Shown here: piece by piece, positions 16,664 through 24,645 of the stretch
Position numbering within the stretch: position 1 is the first letter of the stretch
Layout: each line of letters opens with the position of its first letter
Assembly (NCBI RefSeq): GCF_007971525.1
Contig: NZ_CP042437.1
Location: 7,378,001-7,442,000, forward strand
Length of the DNA stretch: 64,000 nucleotides
Direction: 5' to 3'
DNA from: Mucilaginibacter ginsenosidivorax
GTDB taxonomy: Bacteria > Bacteroidota > Bacteroidia > Sphingobacteriales > Sphingobacteriaceae
Position numbers and translations under genes: made by a program
The notes under the pieces: generated by a model
The model's input: the letters and a program-made list of their open reading frames with translations, nothing else
Told to the model about the DNA's origin: nothing
Databases searched by the model: none

Positions 16664-17557
16664 ATGATCAAAAAACTACTTACCGTTCTTTTAATTTCTG
16701 TAGCTTATTTATCCCATGCCCAAAACAAAATTGTGGTTTTCCAATCTGATTTTGGTGTAAAAGATGGAGCTGTCTCGGCTATGAAGGGTGTTGCAACCGG
16801 CGTTTCTGCCGATTTAAAACTTTATGACCTCACACATGAAATTCCCGCCTATAATATATGGGAAGCATCGTATCGCCTCTATCAAACCGTAAATTACTGG
16901 CCTGCAGGTACGGTATTTGTTTCGGTTGTTGATCCTGGGGTGGGTACTGCCCGTAAATCTGTTGTGCTGAAAACCAAAACAGGCCAGTATATTGTAACGC
17001 CGGATAACGGCACCTTGACGCTGATAGCTGAATCCCTGGGGATAGCCGAGATCAGGCAAATTGATGAAGCCCGCAACCGCCGTAAAGGATCCGAAAAATC
17101 ATACACCTTTCATGGTCGGGATGTCTATGCCTACACAGCCGCACGCCTGGCGGCCGGCGTTATTACTTATCAACAAGTTGGCCCCGAACTGCCTAAGCAA
17201 GTGGTAAAAATTCCGTATCAAAAAGCAGTATTGGAAGGCGGAACCCTGAAAGGGACTATTGATATTCTTGATATCCAGTATGGCAACCTGTGGACCAACA
17301 TTGGCGACGACCTGGTAAAACAACTGAATGTTAAGGTAGGCGACATGCTACACCTGGTAATTTATCAAAATGGCGAAAAGAAATTCGAGGGGGATGCTCC
17401 ATATAGTGATACTTTTGGCGAGGTTGCAAAAGGCAAGCCTTTGGCATACATGAATAGCTTAATGCAGCTGTCTTTTGCCTTAAACCAGGGCAGTTTTGCC
17501 GATATTTATAAAATTGGCAGCGGAAGCGACTGGAGCGTGGTGGTGAGCAGGAAGTAG
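16664..17557 (+). CDS. Exported SAM hydroxide adenosyltransferase family protein (DUF62)
   Basis: 297 residues from ATG at 16664, chosen because it begins a clear signal peptide (MIKKLLTVLLISVAYLSHAQ, cleavage after AQ). The mature protein starts with IVVFQSDFG and contains VDPGVG and TPDNGTL, hallmarks of the SAM hydrolase/fluorinase superfamily, which cleaves S-adenosylmethionine with water to adenosine and methionine. The export signal places it in the periplasm, where free SAM is not expected, so the real substrate or location needs explanation. The family identity is firm; the cellular role is open. Confidence 0.88.
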   Translation: MIKKLLTVLLISVAYLSHAQNKIVVFQSDFGVKDGAVSAMKGVATGVSADLKLYDLTHEIPAYNIWEASYRLYQTVNYWPAGTVFVSVVDPGVGTARKSVVLKTKTGQYIVTPDNGTLTLIAESLGIAEIRQIDEARNRRKGSEKSYTFHGRDVYAYTAARLAAGVITYQQVGPELPKQVVKIPYQKAVLEGGTLKGTIDILDIQYGNLWTNIGDDLVKQLNVKVGDMLHLVIYQNGEKKFEGDAPYSDTFGEVAKGKPLAYMNSLMQLSFALNQGSFADIYKIGSGSDWSVVVSRK

Positions 17558-17570
17558 CGAAGCCCCGCCT

Positions 17571-17600
17571 AAATCCTCCCCGGTAGGGAGGATTTGAAAA
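17571..17600 (+). terminator. Hairpin with perfect 10-bp arms after the SAM hydrolase gene
   Basis: AAATCCTCCC (17571-17580) and GGGAGGATTT (17586-17595) pair perfectly around CGGTA, followed by GAAAAAG. It is probably a terminator; the wording CCTAAATCCTCCCCGG also resembles a widespread Bacteroidota intergenic repeat. The tail is poor in T, which lowers confidence in plain intrinsic termination. Confidence 0.55.
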
Positions 17601-17745
17601 AGAGTGTAGTTAAGCCTCCCAAAACGCAGACATATTTAAGAATTATTTTTCCTTTTTTTGGCCATGAGAGTTTAGCCTTTGACCGGAAGGAGTAACTCTC
17701 CCCTTGGGCAATCTTCGCAATGACTGTGAATAAGTAATAAACTTT

Positions 17746-17753
17746 TATCTTTG
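17746..17753 (+). promoter_or_regulatory. -7 promoter element (TAnnTTTG) abutting the Rpn-family start
   Basis: TATCTTTG matches the -7 consensus and ends three bases before the ATG at 17757. A transcript from here would be essentially leaderless. No ideal -33 element is seen. Confidence 0.45.
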
Positions 17754-17756
17754 GCT

Positions 17757-18644
17757 ATGCCTAAAATTACGCCACCTGTCCCCGGAAAATACATCGACCC
17801 TTTAGTTGACTTTGCATTTAAAAAAATATTTGGCAGCGAACCTAATAAAGACTTGTTAATTTCCTTTTTGAATGAGGTGTTCAGGGGACGCAAGCATATT
17901 ATTAACTTAGTCTACAATAAGAATGAACATCCGGGCGATTTAAAAGATGAAGGCTCAGCTATATTTGACCTGCTTTGTACTGGTGATAAGGGGGAACGTT
18001 TTTTAATTGAGGTACAAAGGGCAAAACAGGGATATTTTACGGAAAGGGTTTTGTTTTATACTTCGCGTTTAATCAGCGACCAGGCCCCAAAAGGTAGACG
18101 AAGTGACTGGGGCTATAACATCACCGAAGTATATTTGATTGCCTTACTTGAAGATTTTACATTAGAAAACAGTCACGCCGATGCATACCTGTATGATATT
18201 TGCCTCTGCAACAGGGAAACCGGCGAAATATTTTATGATAAACTGGGTTATACATTTATAGAATTAAGTAAATTTGTAAAAGCGGATAACGATTTAGACA
18301 CGGATTTAGACAAATGGCTGTATTTTTTAAAGAACATGCCAAAAATGGATAGACTACCGGTTTATTTACGGAAGCCAATATTTGAAAAATTGTTCAGTAT
18401 TGCAGAATATACAAACTTGACAAAGGAGGAGAAAACGATGTATGATAGCAGCTTAAAACATAAGTGGGATAATAAAAATATATTAGCCTACGCTGTTCAA
18501 GAAGCCCGTGAAGAGGAAAAAGTTAAAGTAATTAAAAACCTTATCGTCCAGTTAGGTTTATCTGACGAGCAAACCGCAGGTGTTGCTGAAGTATCTGTAG
18601 ACCTGGTTAAAAAGATCAGAGCAGATTTAAGTAAAAAAATATAA
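17757..18644 (+). CDS. Rpn/PD-(D/E)XK-family nuclease-like protein
   Basis: 295 residues from ATG at 17757 (an in-frame TTG two codons earlier is ignored). The N-terminus KYIDPLVDFAFKKIFG and the core FLIEVQRAKQ with a preceding Asp in FDLLCTG match the PD-(D/E)XK nuclease family often labelled Rpn or transposase-like. The C-terminus is a helical basic segment. Members promote recA-independent recombination or act in defence; many occur scattered in Bacteroidota genomes. No terminal repeats or second transposon gene surround it, so it is not an insertion sequence by itself. Confidence 0.82.
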   Translation: MPKITPPVPGKYIDPLVDFAFKKIFGSEPNKDLLISFLNEVFRGRKHIINLVYNKNEHPGDLKDEGSAIFDLLCTGDKGERFLIEVQRAKQGYFTERVLFYTSRLISDQAPKGRRSDWGYNITEVYLIALLEDFTLENSHADAYLYDICLCNRETGEIFYDKLGYTFIELSKFVKADNDLDTDLDKWLYFLKNMPKMDRLPVYLRKPIFEKLFSIAEYTNLTKEEKTMYDSSLKHKWDNKNILAYAVQEAREEEKVKVIKNLIVQLGLSDEQTAGVAEVSVDLVKKIRADLSKKI

Positions 18645-18791
18645 CGGAAGATATTTTCAATATATAATAACCTAAACCCGATACTTGACATTTTTTTGCC
18701 AGGTACAGCCATGGAAGAATTTAAATCAGTGTGTTGCAAATCCAAATGACATATCGAAAGATGCGCCATTTGTGTTTATTTCCATTCACTA

Positions 18792-19802
18792 CTACACCAT
18801 CTCCCGGCTTCGCTTCATTTCTTCGGCCATTTTTATGCCTTGTTTTCTGATTTGTTCTGTGCGCACGTAGCGTTTATCGGCGCCTAAATTGGGCTTGGTA
18901 ATAAAATCATAAAACATCCGGGTCCAGGAATGGGTGGAATCCAGGTGCTGGTAAAACTCTTTGGTAATTTTATAATACTTAGGCAAATAACGGCCCGGTA
19001 TGTTCATAATATCGTGGTGCTCGTTATGGTAGCCTACGTTAAAGCAAACCCAGTTAAGCCAGCCATAGTATGAATTGGTTTCCTGTCCTTCTTCAAATAT
19101 AAAATGCTCGCGAATGAAATGCCCGGCTGCCGGGTGCAGGCTGAACCCCCACAAGGTAGATAGGAAGAGGTAGATGATGGCAATTTTCCCTAAAAACACA
19201 AAAATCAACGCATCGGTGATAATCAGCGTAATGATGTTGGCCCATTCCCATTTGGTTGGTTTGGTATCAAATCCCCTCACTAAAAACAAAAAGAATATGT
19301 AAAAAAACAGCCAGATAAATTTACGGATGCCCGACTTACCCACCATTTTCACTTCCCAATGGCTGGGGAAATCATTATCAACATCCTCAATACCCAGGTG
19401 GGAGTGGTGCTTCATATGGTGTGTACGAAAAGCTATAGCCCCCGGCACCAAAACCGGGATATTGGCAAATATGGCCAACGCCTTATTTTGCGCAGGCGTT
19501 TTCAGCATCAGGTTATGCGCCATTTCGTGCACCGCCATAGCCGACCAATGGTTCATGGTACCGCCTACCACGTATGACAGCAGGATAATTTGCCACCAAT
19601 ACGTCCCAAACGATGGGAACCAGACACTTACACCCCAGGCAAAACTAATTTGCCCTGCTACAATAAAAAAAGTAAGCACTGCTGCCCAGGGATCATACCC
19701 CATTAATTGTTTTACCTCCGGGTGTTTCTTTAATACTTCTATCCGACGTAAAAAATGAATATCCGGCGTTTCAATTGGCTCAAAAGGAGTATCGGTTTTC
19801 AT
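18792..19802 (-). CDS. Membrane fatty-acid desaturase, close to sphingolipid delta-4 desaturase (DEGS) type
   Basis: 336 residues from ATG at 19802. The histidine boxes are HEMAHN, HHMKHH and NEHHD, with an extra HPAAGHF motif, and there are four or more hydrophobic segments. Around the boxes the protein follows animal dihydroceramide desaturase DEGS1: an RIEVLKKHPEVKQLM-like N-terminus, GHFIREHFIFEEGQE, SYYG and FNVGYHNEHHD followed by NIPG. That enzyme puts the 4,5-trans double bond into dihydroceramide. Sphingobacteriaceae make sphingolipids, so a bacterial ceramide or sphingoid desaturase is a reasonable inference; another acyl-lipid substrate is possible. Confidence 0.88.
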   Translation of the reverse strand: MKTDTPFEPIETPDIHFLRRIEVLKKHPEVKQLMGYDPWAAVLTFFIVAGQISFAWGVSVWFPSFGTYWWQIILLSYVVGGTMNHWSAMAVHEMAHNLMLKTPAQNKALAIFANIPVLVPGAIAFRTHHMKHHSHLGIEDVDNDFPSHWEVKMVGKSGIRKFIWLFFYIFFLFLVRGFDTKPTKWEWANIITLIITDALIFVFLGKIAIIYLFLSTLWGFSLHPAAGHFIREHFIFEEGQETNSYYGWLNWVCFNVGYHNEHHDIMNIPGRYLPKYYKITKEFYQHLDSTHSWTRMFYDFITKPNLGADKRYVRTEQIRKQGIKMAEEMKRSREMV

Positions 19803-19992
19803 ATTGATGTGTTTTAGGATTATCACTAAATAACATAATCCATTTTACATTACTCCCGGTAGTTGTACGGTATTTAACTGCGTAGAAATACTTAATTGTT
19901 AACAAAAACACTACGCTTAATCCGCAATACACATTCAATTAATATGCAAGGCGCTTTAGGTTAATAATACTTATCGGGGCAATTTTCCGTTC

Positions 19993-20005
19993 TAACTGGC
20001 AGTTA
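19993..20005. promoter_or_regulatory. 13-base palindrome in the divergent desaturase/OmpA region
   Basis: TAACTG-G-CAGTTA is a perfect palindrome around a central base, placed between two divergent genes (19803-20125). It could be an operator. Otherwise this 323-base space is AT-rich with no gene I can support. Confidence 0.3.
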
Positions 20006-20125
20006 AGGACAAATGCAGCGTGCTAAACAAATTGTCATTTAATTCCTTTTTTTAATAATGCCATACGTGTATTAAAGCCATGTGGCGAATATTTTTTTAT
20101 GTTTACCGAAAAATCAAAACCAACT

Positions 20126-20659
20126 ATGAAGTTTTTAAAAGCCCCTTTATTTTTATCGCTTATTGCTTTAGTGGCCATTACTTTTCCGGCTTGTAAAGCC
20201 AAGAAATTAGCCGAAAAACCTGCTCCTGTTGAAACTGAGAAAATGTACGCGCCTGCACCCAAGCCCACACCGCCGCCTGCTGCTACTCCTGCGCCCACAC
20301 CGCCACCAGCACCTGCAAAACCAAATTATAATTTTACTAATATCCAATTTGAATTTAATTCGGCAGTGTTAAAAACCGCCTCATACCAGGCGCTTGACCA
20401 GGCCGTTATCGAAATGAAAAAAGATGCCTCTGTAAAGTTTGTTTTAAATGGCAACTCGTCTGCAGAAGGTACCGACGAACGCAATATGGAATTATCAATC
20501 CAACGCGCCAACTCGGTTAAAACATACCTGGTAAACAGCGGCATTAGTGCGGATAACCTGGCGGTTAAAGGCTACGGCGAAAGCAAACCTATTGCCGATA
20601 ACTCAACCGAAGAAGGCCGTGTTTTGAACCGCAGGGTGGAAATTAAACTTGTGCAATAG
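20126..20659 (+). CDS. OmpA-family peptidoglycan-binding lipoprotein
   Basis: 177 residues from ATG at 20126. The signal peptide ends at Cys23 (FPAC). A Pro/Ala-rich linker occupies about 35-70, then an OmpA C-terminal domain with IQFEFNSAVL, SSAEGTDERNMELS, RANSV and GESKPI...NRRVEI, the peptidoglycan-binding consensus with its Asp and Arg. It tethers the outer membrane to peptidoglycan like Pal. No Tol genes are adjacent. Confidence 0.92.
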   Translation: MKFLKAPLFLSLIALVAITFPACKAKKLAEKPAPVETEKMYAPAPKPTPPPAATPAPTPPPAPAKPNYNFTNIQFEFNSAVLKTASYQALDQAVIEMKKDASVKFVLNGNSSAEGTDERNMELSIQRANSVKTYLVNSGISADNLAVKGYGESKPIADNSTEEGRVLNRRVEIKLVQ

Positions 20660-20681
20660 TTCTGAGGTCTGGGATCAGGGG

Positions 20682-20738
20682 CTGTGGTCGGCGGACTGAA
20701 TGAGAAATAATATTTCGGACTCTGCTCTCCGGCCACAG
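20682..20738. repeat. Intergenic hairpin after the OmpA gene
   Basis: CTGTGGTCGG (20682-20691) pairs with CCGGCCACAG (20729-20738) with one wobble. It may terminate the OmpA transcript or be another copy of the degenerate intergenic palindromes. Confidence 0.5.
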
Positions 20739-20756
20739 AATAGACTTAACACAACG

Positions 20757-20786
20757 GGCAACCATTACCCGCCCTATGCCGTAATG
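20757..20786 (+). promoter_or_regulatory. ECF-type promoter motif upstream of the ABC/GT operon
   Basis: GGCAACC (20757-20763), exactly 16 bases, then CGTAATG (20780-20786). It is one of seven such sites in this window, all ahead of operon starts. The predicted transcript begins about 30 bases before the TTG start at 20821. Confidence 0.75.
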
Positions 20787-20819
20787 ATGAAGTACTAAAA
20801 GACTTTGTCATTACGGCAT
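20776..20819 (+). other. Perfect 12-bp inverted repeat spanning the -10 element and the start region
   Basis: ATGCCGTAATGA (20776-20787) and TCATTACGGCAT (20808-20819) are perfect complements with a 20-base loop. The left arm contains the ECF-type -10 box; the right arm ends one base before the TTG start of the ABC gene. It could be a dyad operator over the promoter. Confidence 0.55.
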
Positions 20820-20820
20820 T

Positions 20821-22497
20821 TTGAAACACATTTTTAACGGAATACTCAGGCTGCTTAGCGTAAACGAAAAAAACAGGTTGTACAGGCTCATCCTGCTCGA
20901 TCTGTTTATCAGCGTGCTTGATATTGCTTTTTTAGGCGCATTGCTTATCATCATAGGGCTTTACAGCTCGGGCACCCCTGTTCAACATCATTTTTTACAG
21001 CTTAGCTGGCTTAAGCAACAATCTATACTACCAATCAGTTTATTTATGTTGCTGTATTGCGGCAAAAACTGGCTGGGCTACCTCATTACCCGGTTTCAGC
21101 ATCATTTTTTTTACGGGGTAGCATCGCGATTATCGAAAAGGAATATTCTTCATTATCTGAAGGATGAGTATATCAAATTTGTCAATGTCGATTCATCTGT
21201 ACACATCCGCCAGGTTAGCCAGCAACCTATCGAATTTAGCCATTACATCCTCAATAATGTACAGCAAATTATATCGCAAAGCCTGCTCATTTTATTTACT
21301 ATCGGAGCTATATTAATTTACCAGCCATTGCTGTTTTTTTTATTACTGCTGGTGTTGTTACCACCCATAGTTATCCTGGCTTATTTTATCAAACGGAAAT
21401 CAAAACAGGTGCGCGAGCAAACAAAAATTGCGAGCGAAAAAAGTATTCAGTATTTACAGGAATCGTTAGCCGGGTTTATAGAAAGTAACATTTACAACAA
21501 GCACACATTCCTGGCCGATAGGTACGCCGGTTACCAGCAGCAGCTTAATAACAATATCGCAACGCAACAAACCCTGCAGGGGCTGCCGGCAAGATTGGTA
21601 GAGATTTTTGCTATTTTTGGTTTTTTTATCCTTGTGCTGGTAAATAAATGGGCTGTACGCGGAGCCGTGGTTGATGTGCTTACCATTGGCGTTTTTATTA
21701 CCGCTGCTTACAAAATTATCCCCGGTATTATTAAAATCCTGAACAGTATAGGGCAAATAAAAACCTATGAATTTACGCTGAATGATTTACTTGCTGTAAA
21801 AGAACCAGGCGCGTTGCCAAAAGCGGGTATGCTTAATATTGCCGAACCCATCAGTTCTATCCGATTTCACAATGTTTATTTTAGTTACGCAGAGCAACCA
21901 GTGGTATCCGGCATTAGCTTCGATGTTTTCGCGGGCGATTTTGTTGGCTTATCGGCAGCTTCCGGGAGTGGCAAAACAACCATCATTAATTTATTGCTTG
22001 GTTTTTTAACGCCTCAATCGGGTTATATTTATATAGATGGTAAACAAGCAGATACACATAAAAGACAGCAGTACTGGAATAAAATAGCTTATGTAAAACA
22101 ACAAAACTATTTTATTCACGATACCATCCTCAAAAATATAACCCTTACTGATGATCAGGAATATGATACCGCAAAACTGGATGAGGCCATATCCTTTTGC
22201 GGACTTGCCCCTTTGTTATCCGGCTATCCGGAAGGCATCAATAAAACAGTGCGCGAAAACGGCAAAAACCTGAGCGGCGGACAAAGGCAGCGCATAGCCC
22301 TGGCAAGAGCGTTATACCACGACTTTGATGTGCTGATTATGGACGAGCCGTTTGGCGAAATGGATCAGCCGGCCGAAGAGGCTATCCTTATCCAGCTAAA
22401 GCAGTTAACCGCCCAGGGTAAGATCATATTTTTTATAACACACAACATGGCAAGCCTGGGCTATTGCAATAAAATAATCCCCTTAATAAATGAGTAA
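20821..22497 (+). CDS. MsbA-type ABC exporter (fused membrane and ATPase domains)
   Basis: 558 residues, starting at TTG 20821; the first membrane helix (about 20-48) needs this start. Six membrane segments occupy about 1-310. The ATPase domain has Walker A ASGSGKTT (about 380-387), signature LSGGQRQR (about 484-491), Walker B VLIMDEP and H-loop ITHN; the D-loop reads GEMD instead of the common SALD. It probably flips a lipid-linked glycan or other lipid across the inner membrane. The GT4 gene overlaps its stop by 8 bases, and it has the ECF-type promoter motif, linking it to the surrounding glycan genes. Confidence 0.9.
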   Translation: MKHIFNGILRLLSVNEKNRLYRLILLDLFISVLDIAFLGALLIIIGLYSSGTPVQHHFLQLSWLKQQSILPISLFMLLYCGKNWLGYLITRFQHHFFYGVASRLSKRNILHYLKDEYIKFVNVDSSVHIRQVSQQPIEFSHYILNNVQQIISQSLLILFTIGAILIYQPLLFFLLLLVLLPPIVILAYFIKRKSKQVREQTKIASEKSIQYLQESLAGFIESNIYNKHTFLADRYAGYQQQLNNNIATQQTLQGLPARLVEIFAIFGFFILVLVNKWAVRGAVVDVLTIGVFITAAYKIIPGIIKILNSIGQIKTYEFTLNDLLAVKEPGALPKAGMLNIAEPISSIRFHNVYFSYAEQPVVSGISFDVFAGDFVGLSAASGSGKTTIINLLLGFLTPQSGYIYIDGKQADTHKRQQYWNKIAYVKQQNYFIHDTILKNITLTDDQEYDTAKLDEAISFCGLAPLLSGYPEGINKTVRENGKNLSGGQRQRIALARALYHDFDVLIMDEPFGEMDQPAEEAILIQLKQLTAQGKIIFFITHNMASLGYCNKIIPLINE

Positions 22498-23545
22498 GCC
22501 TGCAGCATTGGTCATATTAACCCCGGGCTTCCCCGCAAACGGTAACGATACCACTTGTTTACCGCCTATGCAGCTTTTTGTAAAAGCTTTAAAACAACAC
22601 AATCCACTATTACATATCATCGTAATTAGCTTTCAATACCCTTTTAAGGCTTCAAGGTATTACTGGCATGGGGTTGAGGTTATTGCGGTTGCGGGTAAGG
22701 GGAAGGGGCAGCTTTTCAGGCTGATAACATGGCGGCGGGTATGGCAAACCTTAACAGAGCTGAATGCCGGGTACAAACTTGTGGGCTTGCTAAGCTTTTG
22801 GATGGGGGAGTGCGCCTTTATTGGCAACCGCTTCGCAAAAAAATACGGTTTACCACATTATCCGTGGCTGCTTGGGCAGGATGCAAAAGCAGGTAATGAG
22901 TATGTAAACAGGATAAAACCCAATGGAGAATCGGTAATAGCGATATCGGATTTTTTGGCGAAGGAATTCAGAATAAACTATGGTATTCAGCCGGCGCATG
23001 TTATCCCCACTGGTATTGATGTTACGCTTTTTGGTGCCGGGGTGGTCGACCGGGATATCGACATTATGGGTGCAGGCTCGCTCATCCCGCTTAAACAATA
23101 TGACCTTTTTGTAAATATTATCAAAAACCTTGTTGCAGAATTCCCGCAGCTAAAAACAGTAATATGTGGTAAAGGCCCGGAGATGGAAAAATTGAGAAAA
23201 CAAATAAACAGGCTTGGGCTTGAAAATAACATCGAATTAAAAGGTGAATTACCGCACCCGGAGGTGTTGGCAATGATGCAGCGATCTAAAATATTTTTGC
23301 ATACATCGGCTTATGAGGGTTATAGTACTGTTTTAAGCGAGGCCTTATATGCAGGCTGCCAGGTGGTGAGCCTGGTTAACGGAATGAATGTAAGGCCCGC
23401 ACAACACCACGTTCCTGGCAATGCCGAAGACCTGCCTGTTATTATCAAAGCGCTCTTGAACGATAAGCAACTGAAGCATGAGCCCGTGCTGATATACACC
23501 ACCGAAGAGATAGCGGCCCGCGTTACCGGCTTATTTATGGATTAA
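22490..23545 (+). CDS. GT4 glycosyltransferase
   Basis: 351 residues. GT-B fold: the N-terminus LVILTPGFPANGNDT contains the glycine loop, and the C-terminal half has GAGSLIPLKQYDLF, CGKGPEM, and the nucleotide-sugar E-x7-E region KIFLHTSAYEGYSTVLSEAL. It transfers a sugar from a nucleotide donor with retention; the sugar is not predictable. It is coupled to the ABC exporter (8-base overlap) and its last 15 bases overlap the convergent GT4 gene. Confidence 0.9.
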   Translation: MSKPAALVILTPGFPANGNDTTCLPPMQLFVKALKQHNPLLHIIVISFQYPFKASRYYWHGVEVIAVAGKGKGQLFRLITWRRVWQTLTELNAGYKLVGLLSFWMGECAFIGNRFAKKYGLPHYPWLLGQDAKAGNEYVNRIKPNGESVIAISDFLAKEFRINYGIQPAHVIPTGIDVTLFGAGVVDRDIDIMGAGSLIPLKQYDLFVNIIKNLVAEFPQLKTVICGKGPEMEKLRKQINRLGLENNIELKGELPHPEVLAMMQRSKIFLHTSAYEGYSTVLSEALYAGCQVVSLVNGMNVRPAQHHVPGNAEDLPVIIKALLNDKQLKHEPVLIYTTEEIAARVTGLFMD

Positions 23546-24643
23546 CCGATGGCAAATATCAACCAAATCGTCGGCTATGGTTTTAAAGCTTAGTTTTTTG
23601 TTGAAATGATTTAAAACAGCTGCCGAAAGTTTTTTCCAGTCTGTGCCCTCAAGCGCATTAAGAATTTGACCCAAAGCATCGGCATCACCTGCGGGATATA
23701 AAAAACCATATTGACCGTTGACGGTGATTTTTTGATACGATGGAATGCTGGTAACAATAGGGATACAACCACAGGCCATAGCCTCCAATAACGCATAGCC
23801 GCTTCCTTCTTTATGGCTGCCCGATATATAAAAATCTGCTGCGCTAAACCAATAAGGCAAATCGTTATTTGCGACTTCGCCTACTAAAATAACGGCATCC
23901 CGTAGTTGGGCGGAAGATGTTATCAGCTCTTCTATATCGCTTAAAAGTGCTTCACTTTGGTAAATCATGTACAATTTTGCACCCGGGTTTGCAGGCAGGT
24001 AATCCCGGAAACCTTTTAAAACGGTTAAAGGGTCTTTGTTTTTATTTAGGTGGCTCACCCAAATAAAATTTGCATCGCCGGTAATCCTGGTGCGCTTTTT
24101 AGCAAGCTCTTTATCAATAGGTTTAAAGGCTGTAGAAGCCTCTAATAACTCAAATATCCGGGCATCGGGCTTAATAATGCCTTTTTGTTTCCAGGCATCC
24201 GCATTCCCGGCCGAGGTAAAAAGGAAAGCGTCAGTCATATTACAGCCCATTTTTTGCAGGCGGCCTTTTAAGCCACCTGAAGGTAGTTCGCCATGATGCT
24301 GTATGATCAGCTTAAACTTTTTGCCGCAAAACAATCTTAAAAACATTACCTGTAACGGGAATACCAGACCTTGTACCATCACGATATCGGGCTTCAGTTT
24401 CTTTATGAAGCGATGCGTTTTTATGGTTATCGACCAGAACCTGTTTTTGCCTTTAAAAAAATAATAGGGCACTCCATCCATCACCACATGTTGTTCAAAG
24501 GTAGAGTGCTTTACAAAAGTAAAATCAAGCTTATTGTTAAGGTAGGGAGCAAAGGCCAGCGCCGGGCCGTGTTTTTCTGCTACGTCCTGTGGCCGGGTAT
24601 AGTTTAGGTGTGAATAGTAAACAAGATCAACCAGTTTTATCAA
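23531..24643 (-). CDS. GT4 glycosyltransferase
   Basis: 370 residues with a GT-B fold. The C-terminal domain shows WVSHLNKNKDPLTVL, LVGEV, and the E-x7-E motif in GSHKEGSGYALLEAMACG. It begins two bases after the amidohydrolase stop, so it is the third gene of the minus-strand methyltransferase-amidohydrolase-GT operon. Convergent overlap of 15 bases with the plus-strand GT4 gene. Confidence 0.9.
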   Translation of the reverse strand: MIKLVDLVYYSHLNYTRPQDVAEKHGPALAFAPYLNNKLDFTFVKHSTFEQHVVMDGVPYYFFKGKNRFWSITIKTHRFIKKLKPDIVMVQGLVFPLQVMFLRLFCGKKFKLIIQHHGELPSGGLKGRLQKMGCNMTDAFLFTSAGNADAWKQKGIIKPDARIFELLEASTAFKPIDKELAKKRTRITGDANFIWVSHLNKNKDPLTVLKGFRDYLPANPGAKLYMIYQSEALLSDIEELITSSAQLRDAVILVGEVANNDLPYWFSAADFYISGSHKEGSGYALLEAMACGCIPIVTSIPSYQKITVNGQYGFLYPAGDADALGQILNALEGTDWKKLSAAVLNHFNKKLSFKTIADDLVDICHRLIHK

Positions 24644-24645
24644 TT

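Noticed and set aside
17757..18644. Insertion sequence, because the product resembles 'transposase-like' annotations
   Set aside because: No terminal inverted repeats, target duplications or second gene are visible; the protein is an Rpn-type nuclease.
22823..22848. GGCAACC-N16-CGG match inside the GT4 gene
   Set aside because: It lies within coding sequence, lacks the T of CGT and does not precede a gene start. A similar coding match at 17282-17307 (CGA) was rejected for the same reason.
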